From: Tubulanus polymorphus
Lineage: Eukaryota > Nemertea > Palaeonemertea > Tubulaniformes > Tubulanidae
Direction of reading: 5' to 3'
DNA: 64,000 bases
NCBI RefSeq assembly: GCF_964204645.1
Contig: NC_134029.1
Span: 19,298,450 to 19,362,449, forward strand
Positions 46,370 through 61,361 of the stretch are shown here, piece after piece. The first letter of the stretch is position 1. Each line of letters opens with the position of its first letter. The position numbers and the translations under genes were made by a program. The notes beneath the pieces are model-generated. The model worked only from the letters and a program-made list of their open reading frames with translations, was not told where the DNA came from and searched no databases.

Positions 46370-49300
46370 CTTGTATACTGTTTTTTTTTTCAATATTGTT
46401 GATCTTTATCTATCATTGGTCGATATCGTTTTTCCATGAGAATCTTTCGGCTTGAAACGTCTGTGTTGCTCATTGCGATGAATGCTTGGTTTTGAGATCC
46501 TTGTTTGTACGTTTTTTTATATATACAAAATGAAAACTGTTAATATACTAATATAAAAACCTAATCAATATGGGCGTGGGTAATGCGGTAATATGATTAA
46601 CATTCAAAGAATATCCATATTAGAACTTGCCACTCCTTTGCCACCGCGCTAAGAAGCATTATCATGTCGAAAGTCGAAAGTCACTTAAATAGTTTATTAT
46701 CGAAAGGTGGACTAGGTCTACATTGTAAAATCAATTTTACCACTTTAGTTTCGGCCAGACATATTGACTATTAAACGTCAATAATAGCTAGTAATAGTAA
46801 CGAAGCAATAGTAACAGTTTGTTTACACTTACGAATTTTGTACGATATAGCAATATATTGTTTAGTAATACCAAACGAACCGGGGGTAATCGGTATTCTT
46901 TATTCAGATTTTTGAGATAGTGCGATAACATCGGACTCGTAATTAGAAATTATCATTCGAAATCCTCGTCTAATTAAAAGTGAATATTTATAGGGAATCG
47001 TTCGTTGTTTATCACGCTGTAAACCGTTGCACGTTTGGCATCGCATTAAACTGCATTTGATTTCTTTGCACGCCATGTCAACTTTTCAATTTGATTCCGT
47101 ATAGCTCGAATGTCGGAATCCCATAAACTGCGATGGCGCGGCTGCGCGAAAACGTCGGCTATAAAACTTGTTTCTAATCAGTTGCATTCTTCATTTTGAA
47201 ATCGTGTTTTCGTTACTCATGCTTCGCAAATCAAACCGCGCAGCTACTAGAAAAACGCGAGCGAGCGACGGCCGTGTAAGCGCAGCAGCGTGTGCGTCAT
47301 TACTCAGCCGCCGCGGCTTCCGCATCCTCGATTCGGCTCACGTAACTCGACAACAGCCATATTTATTCGCACAAGAAAGATAATCTCGAATGCAAATTTC
47401 GCTTTGAAGCGTTCGCTTAAAATTCGCAAACTGAAGGTGATTACACTAATGCCCGCTTACATCGTCAGCACGTACCCGCTTGTTTCGTGGTATATGCGCA
47501 AGTTTTCGCCGCGAGTCGATTTCCCGAAGACGACAAGAATTGTTTTCGGCTATTTCTCAGATACGTATACAGAAAACGACGATGTACTCGTATCGTGTGA
47601 TAGCATATACCGATATGAGCAATCCGTCTGATTATGGATCGCTAGAAAACATACTTTAAGCATATTAGACCACATATCCTGCTCACAGAAGATTTCCTAT
47701 GTCTCTCTCGGATCAGAATCCTCTTACATAGAAACTTCCTATTTTCTATTTATCGAACCAAGGTCGCGGCACCCTGTTGTATTGAGTATATTCGATGAAA
47801 GCGACGAATATACGTATATATTCATGGTATGACATGTATTTAAAGCGACCATTTTGGGAAATCTATAATTCACATGTTTTATTCTAAAAGGCTGTCAGTT
47901 TAGCATGTCCGCTAATGGAATTATAGTTCCCCGAGCTTAAGACGTCATATTTCTTCATTAAAGGCAAAGATAGCGCGTCGCAGATAACGCCGGGTATCCT
48001 GTTTTGAAAGTTAATCCGTTTTCAGCTTAGTATTTGCTTTGACATTGTCAAATCTTTAATTAAATTCTGCTGGCGAAGCTTAAGCGTATGCTGGAACAGA
48101 AAACCGACCGAGCGTTTAATTTCGTCGAGAATGAATACTATAAGGCGGAGAGTACTTTTAAAGTTATAGATTCCCATTTAAAGTAATGATTCGCTAAAAG
48201 GAATACTTTTTAGGGATTATTTAGAGTCTCGGGGCCTTAGTTTTCGGTCGCTATATTTCTTTCGGAATAAATACAATGAATTCTCAGAAAAAGTACTTTA
48301 CGGGATTAAAGGGGTTGTTAAAGCGGCCATACCTTTCAGCAGTACATTTGTTTTGGCGGATAAAAAATAGAAAATCCATGGCAAGATATTTTAGGAAACT
48401 AAAAGTTTTCACCACTCCACTATTGTCGTTAATTGGCTTTCGAATGAATGGACTTTCGGTTGACTCATCGTTAACGATAAGCGAATGAAAAGGCTGGCTT
48501 TTTCATATTTCACTCGCAAAGTGGTCTTTTCACAAAACGATGTTAGACACAAAACGTCCAACGCCAGCCGAGAACTGAAATTCAACCATGCATAGAGCGA
48601 TGGGTTTATCCTCCTATCGCCGAGTCGTATTTCCTTCGTAACCAATGGCAACTTAAAAGTCAAGCCCATTTCGACACTGATCGAAATAACCTTTGAAATA
48701 TAAACATCTGATGCCATCGTTATTTCAAAATGAATGGTTATCATTGGAACTTTTGTCAGTAGGCGCGGCGTATACGTATTGCGAGGCGCTCAATGTCATA
48801 TCTACGATGGATGGTCGGAAAACTGTGTATTTTGGGACCCTGGGACATCGATATCTCGAAAAAGTCTCGCTCAAATCGAGAATTCTATATCGTAATGTGT
48901 CAAAGTCATACGGTTGGTTCGATTTTAAGTTTTTTGATCAACTACATCAAATATTAAGCACGTCTCGAGTTTCGACTCTTAGCGCAGATAATGTAGCCCC
49001 TAGGCTGCGTTTCACCGAAAAGTTTTAACTCGTGTATAATTGAATCGATTTAATTACTTAATCAATTCATTTTGAGTCGAGAAAAGCGGTTTGAAACCCG
49101 CGGAGCTGAGGTCTGGCCAAATTTAGATTTTCAAAAAAATCAACAACAACTTTTGATTAATCTATGATCGATCGTCGTTATAGTTAATACTCAAGGATGT
49201 ACCTGAGAGTTTGTTCGTTTTTTTTTTCAAACGAATCGCTTGAAAACGCCTTTAATCTCTGATTAATCACTTCGTAATTAGGTTTTATCGGTAAAAATAG

Positions 49301-49700
49301 ATGAAAGATGAAAAAGTTTTTCTCTTTTTTTCGCCAGTTGAAAATCGATCTCGTAAATTAGTGCACGGAACCGTAAACTACCGCGACATCACAGGCTGGC
49401 GTGATTAGATCCAATTTACTACGGCAGTAGCCCCGTTTAATTGGCTTGTAAAAGGATTTGAAAAACGCAGATCAAAATCGCCGATTTTTGTACACACAGT
49501 GCATTGCTCACCGGGATCCGTGCCGTTTTCTTCAATTGAACGCGCAAATGAAGATCCAAACCTAACTCGGGGTTCATTTTGTCGAAATGAAAGCTTTATT
49601 CACAAAAATGTCTAGAAATTGGTCTGAAAATTTTGACTCGGCACTGTATGTATGTGAAAAAACGCACCGAAAAAGCCTAGAAGGCCAAACATTATGTAGC
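46370..49700. other. Protocadherin 3' flank and intergenic DNA
   Basis: No AATAAA was found in the first few hundred bases after the stop; an ATTAAA variant lies at 46,770-46,775 and others further on, so the polyadenylation site is uncertain. A GTAAAATCAATTTTAC palindrome lies near 46,727-46,742. Open frames at 47,168-47,631 and 48,276-49,028 show no domain. No further cadherin exon was recognised. Confidence 0.45.
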
Positions 49701-49746
49701 TTTATAGTTGGTTGTGATATACATGTATATCACAACCAACTATAAA
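49701..49746. repeat. 46-nt perfect palindrome
   Basis: Every base of the 46-nt block pairs with its mirror position: arms beginning TTTATAGTTGGTTGTGATAT meet at a central ATACATGTAT with no spacer. Such gapless palindromes extrude as cruciforms and are often lost in cloning. No coding sequence or known element overlaps it. Confidence 0.9.
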
Positions 49747-50013
49747 CTGTTTTGAACACCAGTTAATCTTTAGATAACGATTTAATGGTTATATAATGTT
49801 TTTGAAAACAACTTAGGATATCATAGCTCGAAACTAGACTCCGATATCGTCGGAAAATCGTTCCAAAAACGGTACAGTTTCGAAAATTGCGTGAAAATGA
49901 TGCTAAACAGATATCGAGAGCTTTCTTAGTTTAACAAAGTATTTCTGAGAGAAGATGCTGTGATTTTTGAAAACTGTGGTTTGTAAACGAGTGTATACGA
50001 TGTACTCACAATC

Positions 50014-50220
50014 GAATTCAATTCAATTCAAACTTTATTCAGAATAACATGAAAAAAACCATTTTTTGCAACTGATACAGTTTCGGTAAAATCAATTTGT
50101 GTATACATTATAGGAGATTAGCAAGCAATGAAAATGAGGCATAATTAACACTAATTACAGATGAAGAACATAATTGAAAAAAAATGAACATTATTTAGAA
50201 AAATATTAGAACAATGGCAA
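50014..50220 (-). mobile_element. LINE-like 3' end, minus strand
   Basis: Plus-strand AATTCAATTCAATTCAAACT followed by TTATTCAGAATAACATG is, on the minus strand, a 3' end with a GAATAAAGTTTGAATT core and an (ATTGA)n-type tail, common in invertebrate LINEs. The same tail, also minus strand, is at 55,290. No coding part was recognised. Confidence 0.5.
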
Positions 50221-53200
50221 ACCGAGTTTAGTAAATTTGGCTAGCTGGACGATACTTGAATGTTCGTATCTGAGTCTGACGACTCAACTCGCTGATGGCG
50301 TATATATCATATTTTCAGTTGCCGCTAGAATTAGCCGCATGAATTCAAAATATCATAAGTTATTCGCTTCGTGAGCTGAAATGATTATGCATGGCGTAAT
50401 TTCCTTCGAATTCATGGATGGATAGCATCCATAAATCACCTTAGTCAAACATACCTCCTCGAGCAGTTTGAGTAGTTAGTATTTTGCTTCAATAATTCAA
50501 TGTCAAATAGTCATTGGTTTTTGTTTATCATATTCAGCACCGCCTAACGCTCGGGGATAGAAACGATAAAACTCTGTTTATAGAAAGTGAGTTAATACAA
50601 CCGCGCAAACTATATATATACTACAGTATTCAAGTCTGGGCATCTAGTTTATACTACGCTGATGTATCTATCCTTCAGATCTTCAAATCTTTCAGGCGTT
50701 GGTTAAAATATTAGAAAAATACCCGCTCGGAATTCACAAGAAATTTTAAAACGTTAATTTTCTGTTAGGAATCATTCCATTTTGCTTATAAAAATCGGAC
50801 CAAATAGTATCAATAAGATTTAAGTCTTAGTTCTAAAACCCCGTATCCATCGCTTTTTGTCGGCTGGAGCGGGGATATTACATCAGGAGCGTTTAGCGTC
50901 TGTTCAAAAAATCTTGTATATTTACAAAAAAGTATATTGGCAGCAAAGTTGACAATTACAATGTTGTAAAATGTGATGAAATACAATCCCCACTGTCAAT
51001 TTACGATACATTATTGTTGTGATATTGATATCGTGGAAGTACAACAAAAAATTCGACTTTTACAAGCAAAACTGTAATTAGCACCGACAACACTGTAATC
51101 GTCCAATGGGGCATTCTAAAGTGGATTATACTTTTACTTTTGTTGAAAACGCAGGCATCATTTCGCGCACTCTCCTGCACCAGCCACAGAATCGTTGGCG
51201 TAACCCGAATGTTAGCTCATACGCCTTTGGAGACAATTACTAGTTCGACACGGCGAACAGTGATTAGTCCTGATAAAACTACCCGCAGCCGATGATTCTG
51301 TTTGCTGTTAATAAAGCGAGGCATTCGCTGATTGATTTTCTTGTTTTTTGTCGTGTGGACATGGCGGGGGATGGGTCGTGTATGCCCGAGTGCGAGATGT
51401 CAGAAAATAAAGATGTTTTGTGTAGATAAGTCCTTCGTCCCGGGGAAAGTTATTCAATTATTTCACTTAATTAATTACGCTCGGGGCTCGGAAATTGGTT
51501 TCTTTGTGACGTCGGTCGTTGCGTGTAGGTGAGGTAATTAGATTGGGCCGGGGACCGTTCTGCATCAATATACGTGTATACCTTTAGTAAAATGAAACAA
51601 CGCACAAGAAATACTGACTTATATCTCGATCTAGATAACTATATGAATTTGTTGGAGGACACATCCCTTTGATTGGGAGGATTGTTTCATGATGATGTGA
51701 CAATTCTTTGGTCCTGTATAACCGTGGAAAGGCTTTAAGCAGTCTAGTTTAAAATGTAAATAGTTTACATGGAGGCATTAGATTGAGTAAAAGAAAATCG
51801 TAACAAAATTAAATACCAACATCATCAGCCATTTTGGAAGATGTCTCCGTCTCTGAGGAAGCAATTCAGTGAGGACGTTCATGACCTCTTTTCTTATTAC
51901 TGTAACGCTGATATATTTACGTCCTCCATCAACCAACCCGTCAAAGATGGGTAGCCTAGTATAGTAAGCTGGGGATGGGGTATACGATACAACATAGTAA
52001 AACTTGATCGTAATTATAAACGCTATGAATCGGATTTAGTTCACCATCAGTATTAAATCGGTTAGAGTTACAGTGTTCTGAGGTGTGACTCTTCGCTTGA
52101 AGCGATTACGCGCGCGTATATTCAAAAAGCAACCTGGAATACGTTGAACCCATTAAATCTATCGGCAATTCAATCGTAAAAAATCGAATATTCCGTAAAT
52201 TGACCCTGTCATATGTAATTTTAACCGTATTCTATGAATAAAAGCTCAAAGAAGTGCAGCCAGATGTAGACAGGGGGAGCCGTTTTTAAGGAACGAATAT
52301 TTTGGTACTTTTTCAGAAAAGATTTAGATATTTATGCTATATTCTGTCTTTTTTATATATGAAATGGTTCGATTTGAAGAAAAGATTTTTTTTCCTTTTT
52401 ATGGTGTTAGATTATTTTGCAACAAATCGCTTATACTGAAAAAAAACTCACGGGACTTTTTTTCTATCCATGTACAGGGATGTCCACTGCTTGGTCCCCC
52501 CAGTCTACATGGCGGGCCAAATGAATGCACAAATTTGTAGGCATGCGACCTTCCTAGGTGAGTGCACTGTTCCACTCAGAAAAATTTCGATCAATAAGAT
52601 AAATATGCTGTCGATAGTTTTGGCTGAAATACTACAGAATAACTTATTGGACATTGATTCATATCTCTGCTGCGAAAGGCTACTGAATTTCGTTTGAAAA
52701 AAAAACAATTCAAGTTATACATATCTAGAGTGGTTGGCTTAAGTGTGATATATATTTTTGTTTTTGGAGTGTTCTTAATTTCGTCGTATTTGCAATAATG
52801 GTGGTATTATTTTTGACATGGTAACCCGTGCAGCCTGCTGGGAGGATCATAAACAACACTTGTACATGTAAGTTGACATATTGATTTTTTTCGTGTATAA
52901 AGCTCGTGTGTTGTGGCGGGTGCATGTTCTTTTAGTTTTTATTTGCATGAAATCATATTTATTAATAGCGAAAAACGCTTGTATGAATTATAGATTGTAG
53001 AATTTAATTTTGGAATCGTGAGAGTTTTCGCGTCGAGCGGTGGGTGGATGATGGTTTGATCGTTGATCCAATCGTCGTTGAGGCCAATCGAACGTTTCCA
53101 TCTCGGCATTATCATTTTACTTTTGTCGTGTTTATTGGAGGATCTATTTTCGAACGTGGTCTGCCGCTCGAGCCGTGCTCCCTTCGTTGGTTCGTTGATA

Positions 53201-54480
53201 ATGTATACTGACCCATCATTGCCTCGGGTAAACACGATAAAAGTAGAATATCCAATCAAATTCTCAGTTCGATTTTCAGTAGCTGTAGAAGTTTTCGCCA
53301 TCTTAACCGAAAAATCTTATTCATAGCATGATGATTTATTCGCATTTTTCTGTAAAATTTACTTCACCATTATATGCCTTTTAGAGTAGATAGAGTTTTT
53401 CATTCCTTGCTCGTGGATTTTGGATATAAATCTTTTTTGAATCCATACTTATCGTTATGATTATCTTTGATTTAATTCGTTTAGTAGTACGTCATTTTGG
53501 TAGAACATTTTCCAATCTATTCTGTATATACGTATTATATTTCATCTATAATTTCATTCAATAACAATATTTTTGAATCTGTGAAATCGCGTAAAGACCA
53601 ACGCAATATTGCAGGTATATTCGATGAATATTTTTTGTTTTACCTTTTAAGGATAGAAATAACCCTCGCGAAAGGTCTGACGGCTGAACTTAATTTTTCC
53701 CAACAACCCAATAAATCTTGTTTGTAGTTAAACGACGTCAGTCCATTATATATTTTTCCCCACAGACGTTGCTTGAGTTATCGACCAGGTTACGAAATGC
53801 GGTATATGCATCAAATATGAAATGGTCCACGTGGCAATAAATTCAAATGTGCTGGTTACCCGATATGGTACATGCCTCATTCAGTTTTAAACATGCCACG
53901 AAACAATAAGAAAATCGAGCAATGGCTGAATATCTAGAAAGCCTCGTCGGTGTCTGAAGATAGGCTATTAAGTTTAAGCACTTGGGACTGGAAATTCAAG
54001 TTAGCAACCGCGCAGCGGTTCATCATAGAAGGCACAGCTGTCCGCATGGTTTCTAGTCCCACGGATATTTTCTTATTCATAATAATTGAAAAACTTTATA
54101 CGAATTCATTTCGCTGTCGTTAATTTAGTCATCATTGCGCGACAGGATACTGATATGTATAATTCAGCTATCTAGCAGACAAGCGTTATACCCAGTGGAA
54201 ATGGGATTAATCATTGCCCGCGGGACCCCTATAAATTCAAGTCAAACTATCCCTGGACTTATTATTCACATCGGTCAAACCTTTCACTCGGAATTATCAC
54301 TCCAAGGACGAATTCGTCTAATAGGTCCGTCGAGGTTTGGCGCGACCGTCGGTCGATTGATCAACTTTGAAATTGAAAGATGAGTAATGGCGGCGAAAAA
54401 ACTCAATCAATGAAGGGAACGACCAGAGCTAAATTGAATTCTGCTGTCGAGATGGCCGTTGGAGATCATATTTCTAAGCC
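50221..54480. other. Intergenic, no gene seen
   Basis: Overlapping short open frames on both strands at 52,334-52,925 and 52,939-53,326 have no recognisable motif. No RNA gene seen. Confidence 0.45.
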
Positions 54481-54960
54481 GGCGTTGTTTGAAGTTTGAC
54501 CACTGGCAGACGATTGACCGTCTATTTCTGACCATGTCGACGACTATAACCGACAAGAATAGGTTCTCGAAATGCTTTGTTGTCGGATTGATGAGAAAGG
54601 GATTGGGAGAAAAAGGTCCGTTGAGCTTTCTTCCCGTCCCGTCTTTGATCGCGATAAAGTAAAAAGCTGAAAAAAATATTGATGACGAAAAAAATCAGAT
54701 CGTGTTGAAGCCGGGTTGCGTCGTTGGAAGTTTGACCACTGATACACGATTGACCATCGATCTCTGACCATGTCAACAAGTATAACCGGCAAGAATCCGT
54801 TCTTGAAATGCTTTTCGTGTCGGTTTGATGTGAAAAATGTTGAAGCGTTCTTGGCAATTTAAGGAACACGGCAGTTGAGTTGTCTACGCCGGTTCGTCTT
54901 TGATCGGATTTAAGTTGAAAACTAAAAAACCCGATGACGAAAACGTTCTGATCCTGTTTC
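54481..54960. repeat. Two-unit tandem duplication, period 238 bp
   Basis: AGTTTGACCACTG at 54,493 recurs at 54,731, and the similarity continues through GATTGACC, TCTGACCATGTC, ACTATAACCGACAAGAAT-like, TTGAAATGCTTT, GTCTTTGATCG and GATGACGAAAA blocks. The units are clearly diverged. The open frame of 176 codons on the minus strand spans both units but shows no domain. Probably an old segmental tandem duplication. Confidence 0.7.
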
Positions 54961-55289
54961 GAAATAACTGCCCTCCGGCCAGACAAACCGAGATGAAAAT
55001 CGGTCGATCGTAGGTTACATTTTCTGAATTTCATCGATGCAAATGTTAACATGGACTACGAAAGAACGGCCAGATGTGCACGGTCTCAGGGGAAAATCAA
55101 CTAGCGACTGGGTGCCGTTTTAAAGCAAGCGTCCCGCACAACACAGAGTTTCTTACCGGAATGGTATACCATCGATCGAGATTATGCTGTCTTCGTATAT
55201 ATGAATATACTTACTCAACACTTTAGTTAAACATGTTTCGATCGATGAAACACCGAAGAGTTTGCAATCTCGGCATACCATGTCGACAC
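54961..55289. other. Intergenic, no gene seen
   Basis: Nothing recognised. Confidence 0.5.
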
Positions 55290-55490
55290 AATTCAATTCA
55301 ATTCAAACTTTTTTCAGTTGTAAATGTGTACAATGCCCGACGTAATATTTATACAGAAGGTTGAAACACAAAAAGGATAAAAAACATGAAAGGCACAAAA
55401 TTATCATTATTACTTTATTATTATCATTATTACCATATTTAGTGCTCTGTACAAGGTAAAAATACATGCTCCAAAGCACTCACAGCATAT
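55290..55490 (-). mobile_element. Two LINE 3' tails in the same orientation, minus strand
   Basis: The (AATTC)n tail word at 55,290-55,317 matches the one at 50,014. Further along, on the minus strand, GTGAGTGCTTTGGAGCA, TGTACAGAGCACTAAATATG and an AAT-repeat tail (plus-strand 55,400-55,437) show the same layout as the LINE 3' end at 32,641-32,700. One element seems to have inserted in the 3' part of another. No coding part remains. Confidence 0.5.
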
Positions 55491-56419
<929 letters not shown>

Positions 56420-56726
56420 TTGATCTGGCCAAGGGGAATATCTACAAAATTGTCGCTTCGCTTCGTGATATAAAGTGACATTGCAAGCGCCTTCTTTTTT
56501 TTAATTCGAATAGAATTTTTCCACATCGTTTCAAACGTGAAAAAAATCCGACGAAAACTTGTTCGTGATTCTCGTACTGGATTAACCAAATAATATATTT
56601 TCATTCTGGGCGAAATCTGCATTGATAGAGAGAATCGGCGATTATTGTGGAGGTTTTGATTTATGCTTTGTCTTTTGATTAATGCGGGCTGTGTAGTTTT
56701 TACGGCAGACGATCCATCACCGCCTG

Positions 56727-56756
56727 CGAGAGAGAGAGGGAGAGAGAGAGAGAGAA
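56727..56756. repeat. (GA)n microsatellite
   Basis: GA dinucleotide repeat with one GGG interruption, very like the one at 13,216. Confidence 0.9.
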
Positions 56757-58728
56757 CGTTTTCACTATTCAACGAGGGTGTTACGTTATAGCACGAATAC
56801 GTCGTTTACGCGCATAACTGACACTTCAATTTCGAATCTCGCCGACTCGGTCGAGATCGTATCTGGCGTCGTCGCCTTGTGACCAGAATTATCGGGCGCG
56901 AGTCACGCCGTATCAGCGCCTCGTATCTGGCGTAAAGCCTGCTCGGGAGCCTATTGAAAATCGATACGTTGAATAGTAGAAAATAGCTCGCTGACTGTTA
57001 ATCTCTTAAATAGGCGCTCGAATTATTGTTTTTCGATGCTTATCGCTCGAATAAAAACATCGGTATATTTCACCGCGCCGATCGCGTTCGTTCGAGTGGG
57101 GAATTATAATCGCTGGAATATACACCAGCGAGCCGAGTCGATGCGAAAATCAATTTCGTCCATTTTTGCGCTTCGCGATAGATACCGGCAGCGGTGTCTT
57201 CTTTCACAAATCATTCTCGGGCGCGAATCGATGCGAGATCGCGAAGTTCGATATTCGCGTACTCTAGACTATGGCTATTCACTGGCGGACGTGTAAATTA
57301 GCAAGGACTCGATGACCCGTCGGCGCGTATATCATCGAATTGATCGATAATTAAGTTTAGGTCGATGATGGCAATGGTGATTAAACGCCATTCATTCAAT
57401 GAAACAGATAGGAAGAGGGAACTAACGCGAAACGGTGTGAAGAAACTCGACCTCATCAGACTAAGAAATCGCACGCTATAATGTTTTCTTTTTGCTAGCT
57501 TGTTAATTATATATTCTATACATTGGTATCGTCTGCCAATGTCAATGAAGACGTCGAATAAAAGTATTCTTCGAAAAAAGCCTACTTATTAGCCCGACGA
57601 TATCGATTCGTATAGGCGTGAAAATCTGATTCATCAAGACCTTTGCTATTTCGATACACGATTTCAAGCTTGTTTAGAACAATTAAACATCACACTTCAC
57701 ACAACGCATCGACTCATCGGCAGCTCGAATAGTTTCACTGGCAATTTTCGTCAATAAATTTTACTCACATGAGGTGTGTTACCGATATAATAATGTCTGC
57801 TATAAATACCAATGATATAATCGACAATCCGATCTGTTCACGCTGCCGGCATTGAAACGAGCTCTTTAAAGTTCCTAGTCAATATAGATGCTGTCTCTTC
57901 ATACCTAATAGAAGTTTCTGTAATAAAACACTTCATTAATACCAATACTAATTCAAGTATCTATATATATCTATACATCGAATGCTTGCCATATACGATC
58001 TTGCGTAAACGGTGCTTGGTACTACAAAAAATGGACATACTTTTTTTTCTCGCTTTCTTATACAGAGAAGAAATTCCACGCGATCTGTAATTAAGGTTTG
58101 ATAGAGAATTAAGATACGTTTTTCCGCGACTGGACGAAGAGTCGTGAACGGATTTATATTTGATCCAGTCTTTTTTGACCGAGATGTAATCATTTGATTT
58201 TTGTGGCTCAAGCGACACAAAATGAGGCTGTTTTGCAGGGAGCCAGCGAGCGAGCGAGCGAGTGGGGATAGATGCAATCAGCTAATTGTTATTCAATGAG
58301 AAAACACGCTATAAAGTCTATTGAATCAGTCATTCTCCAGCGACTGAAATGAGTCTTGTCATCATTCTGTCCGGCCTCGGGGCTGACAACGACGATGAAA
58401 CGGTAAACTATTCGTCGTCGTTAAAGATCGTCGTCGTTTCGTCCCGAGATTATTTATTAAATACACTATTACCGTAACCGTTGAAAGGTAAAATTTGCCC
58501 TAAATCCATCTGGTGATTATGTTCAATTAGATCGAAGCCAGTTCGCAGAACTACGCGCACTCGAAGTGCTGTGTATGATTTCTGTACGGCACGGTGATCT
58601 TTCTCCTCAAACACCATAAGCATGGTGATTTTCGAAAACGAAAAACATTTTTTAAACTTGAAATTCTTAGAGCTTAGATTGGAATATGTTTGTTTATGAT
58701 CTCAGTCGGTTGAAATTGACTTTTCGTT
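56757..58728. other. Intergenic, no gene seen
   Basis: CpG-rich around 56,760-57,300 without a recognisable domain. A (GAGC)n tract lies near 58,240-58,262. Confidence 0.4.
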
Positions 58729-58820
58729 CTTGAAATAGGGATTTACTCTGTTATTCGTTAGGTTGCCAGATTTCGTTTGATTTTCTGATTTGGTGTCCCT
58801 TACAAACCCACCACACCTGC
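58729..58820 (+). repeat. Dispersed 230-bp repeat, copy 5 (first 90 bp only)
   Basis: Carries the CTTGAAATAGGGATTTACTC start, the GATTTCGTTTGATTT tract and CCCTTACAAACCCACCACAC, then stops sharply after ACCTGC. Same strand as the other four copies. Confidence 0.7.
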
Positions 58821-61361
58821 AACTATGCATTGAGGTTCATTCTCATAATGTGCTTCTTTTGAAAAAAGTGCCCCCTTTTTTCTTTGGTGAGGCAATAAAA
58901 CTTTAACCGTGGATCCGCACCTAATTTTGGAAAAAATACGTGACAAAATGCTATACCCAAAAATCACAGTATTAGAAAAGTTCATTTATCTCCGAAAACG
59001 AAACGGAATATTTGAAATCAACGAATCTTAACCAGTCTCAATGATACCTCTTCTCTCATGTTCAAACTCGTTAAGAGTCGGTTTCTGCGAACGAGTGCCT
59101 CGATGTTCAAATCAATGGCTAGCTCTCTGAAAATGCTCTGAATTCTCTGGAAAGCATTTTTGTTTTTTTTTTCGAACTACATCGACGCTGAAACACTCAG
59201 GCCAGTCTCTATTACTCATTGTTCACAAGTTTCGAAGGCGTTGATGGTATCGATATCATATAGCGTCAGATGCGCAGACGACGGAGAGGTAACGTCTACT
59301 GCACGCGCGTTTGTTTTAATCGTTTTTCGATTTTCACCGATATTTCAACATGCCTGAGAATACAGCGTTGAGAAAAAAGAACTCGCCTCGTTCGTCGCGC
59401 TTCTTCTTCTATACACGATGAGCCCCGCGTACACGCCAGGTGACAGTTTCCCAAATATCCGACAACATCAACACGATGTATATACATGTGTGTGTGTATG
59501 TGTGAAATGTCGCCGCGCAAGAAACCGATTTTAATCAAGAAGATTCGTGGAGTGCGCTCTCGAATCATTTTGCCGCGTATTCGCCACGTTAAGAGTTCTC
59601 ATGCCGGCGAAGTAATGCCTAGAACAAAGCGCTTTTCGAGCAATTTCGAAATTGATTTTCGTAATTGCGCTAATTTCAATCGCTTCTTTGGAGTGTGGGT
59701 TTGCCGTTATTTTCAAAGAAATCGACGCTGCGAATGTATTATTTGCTATACATGCACAATCGTGCTTACGGTATAGAATCTTACTTTTTCGAACTGCTGC
59801 ATCAAAGAACGCGCGTTTTCACAAATCTTGCCACAATGATATCATCTGCCTTCCTTCGGATTTATAATCCGGCTAGAAGTTCTACTTTAAACCGGAAAAT
59901 AAGATGCAACTGAGCTTGTTAAATCGGCTTTTGGTCCGCATTCGCCAAGGCGTACTCAAAAGGCATGCTTAATCTAAAAAAAAAACATAGCTAAAATAGC
60001 AAAAAGCGAATACGGTTTGTATTGAGAAAAGAAGAATAGTCGGGTCGTTGAGCTGCTTGACATTTCAAACTCTAATGGCTTTGATGATGACAAATGCACA
60101 GGTATCAACATCAGCCAGTGACAGAAGTCGCCGTCGAATTTATCACGGCGCGCGTACAGCGGCTGTTAACGACCTCATCCGATCTGTAAAACTCGGGAAC
60201 AGCAGGCGAGCGAAACGACGGCCGTTACGGGCCGATGTATATAGTAAACAGTCATTTCTGATGCTTCGTACGTGCTTATCTTACCGTTATATTCATTGAA
60301 CCTGCCATGTTTATGATCCGTTCGTGTTACGGAGGCATGTCGCCGAAACGTAATTCCACCAAAACGGTGCGTGATACGACATAATGGTTACTATACGAAT
60401 TTTTCGTTTTTAATACGTCATAACGCACTATTTCCCGTTTTCGCGTTATGACATGTGAATGACGCGGCATAATTTAATCCGCGGCCGATGTATATTCAAA
60501 AATTCCGCAAACTAATGAATACGTTTTATGGCGTTGTGCGCACACCTTCTCGTTCTGAAAATATTCATAAATATTAACGACTTCTCGCGATTAAATCATC
60601 TTCGGGGACTCATTCAAAATTTAACCCGTTCTTACTTGAGATGTTATTGAATAGGAAAGTACGATATCTATGTGTCATATCCTGTCGGGCGAAGATATCG
60701 CAGCCAGGGAAGTCCTACCTGTACTTTTGTCGAGCCATACATATATTTTCTCTCATATCGAATGTGACATCACTGGCTGTACAGACAAAAACTGTAGGCT
60801 GATAATATAGATATACCTAGTCTCCAATATATCTACGTACTTATGTTTGATTTGAATAGATGGTACTGAAAGTACATATAAATGTAAGCCTAAATAAATG
60901 TGAAATTACCTGGAGAACTAGGTAGCCGGTATATAAACCAAATTTTACCAGTTTCTACCGAAACATTACCTAAATGTAAACGAAATAAAACGCCAGCCAA
61001 ATGTAAAATCGATGTAGTATTCAATTACTTTGACAAATAAACATTATTACATTATTTTATTATCATATTATATCATCATAGGTAAAATATTATACATTTT
61101 ACATGAAAATCATCAGGACCTCAGAAATCATATCATGATTGTCGAGCCGAGGCCCATGAAAAGATAAATGACAAGTATAAAAATAAGAAATTTGAGGACA
61201 TACGAGTTAAAAGTAAACTTGAAAGTATTCATCATCGATAGACATACCCTACTAGTTCATTAGTCTATCAGTTCATTTCCAGAACAAACTATGAATATAG
61301 TCATTATTTCCTGTTGGATGGGGTATTCATTGTAATAGGAAATTCGAAGAGCAAGCTTTTC
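58821..61361. other. Intergenic, no gene seen
   Basis: No recognisable protein. Short TG repeat at about 59,488-59,502. AT-rich trinucleotide patches near 61,040-61,080 may be repeat-derived. Confidence 0.4.

Noticed and set aside
58349-58480. Short open frame (about 43 codons) starting MSLVIILSG
   Set aside because: No domain, no conservation evidence, near a (GAGC)n tract; length is within chance.
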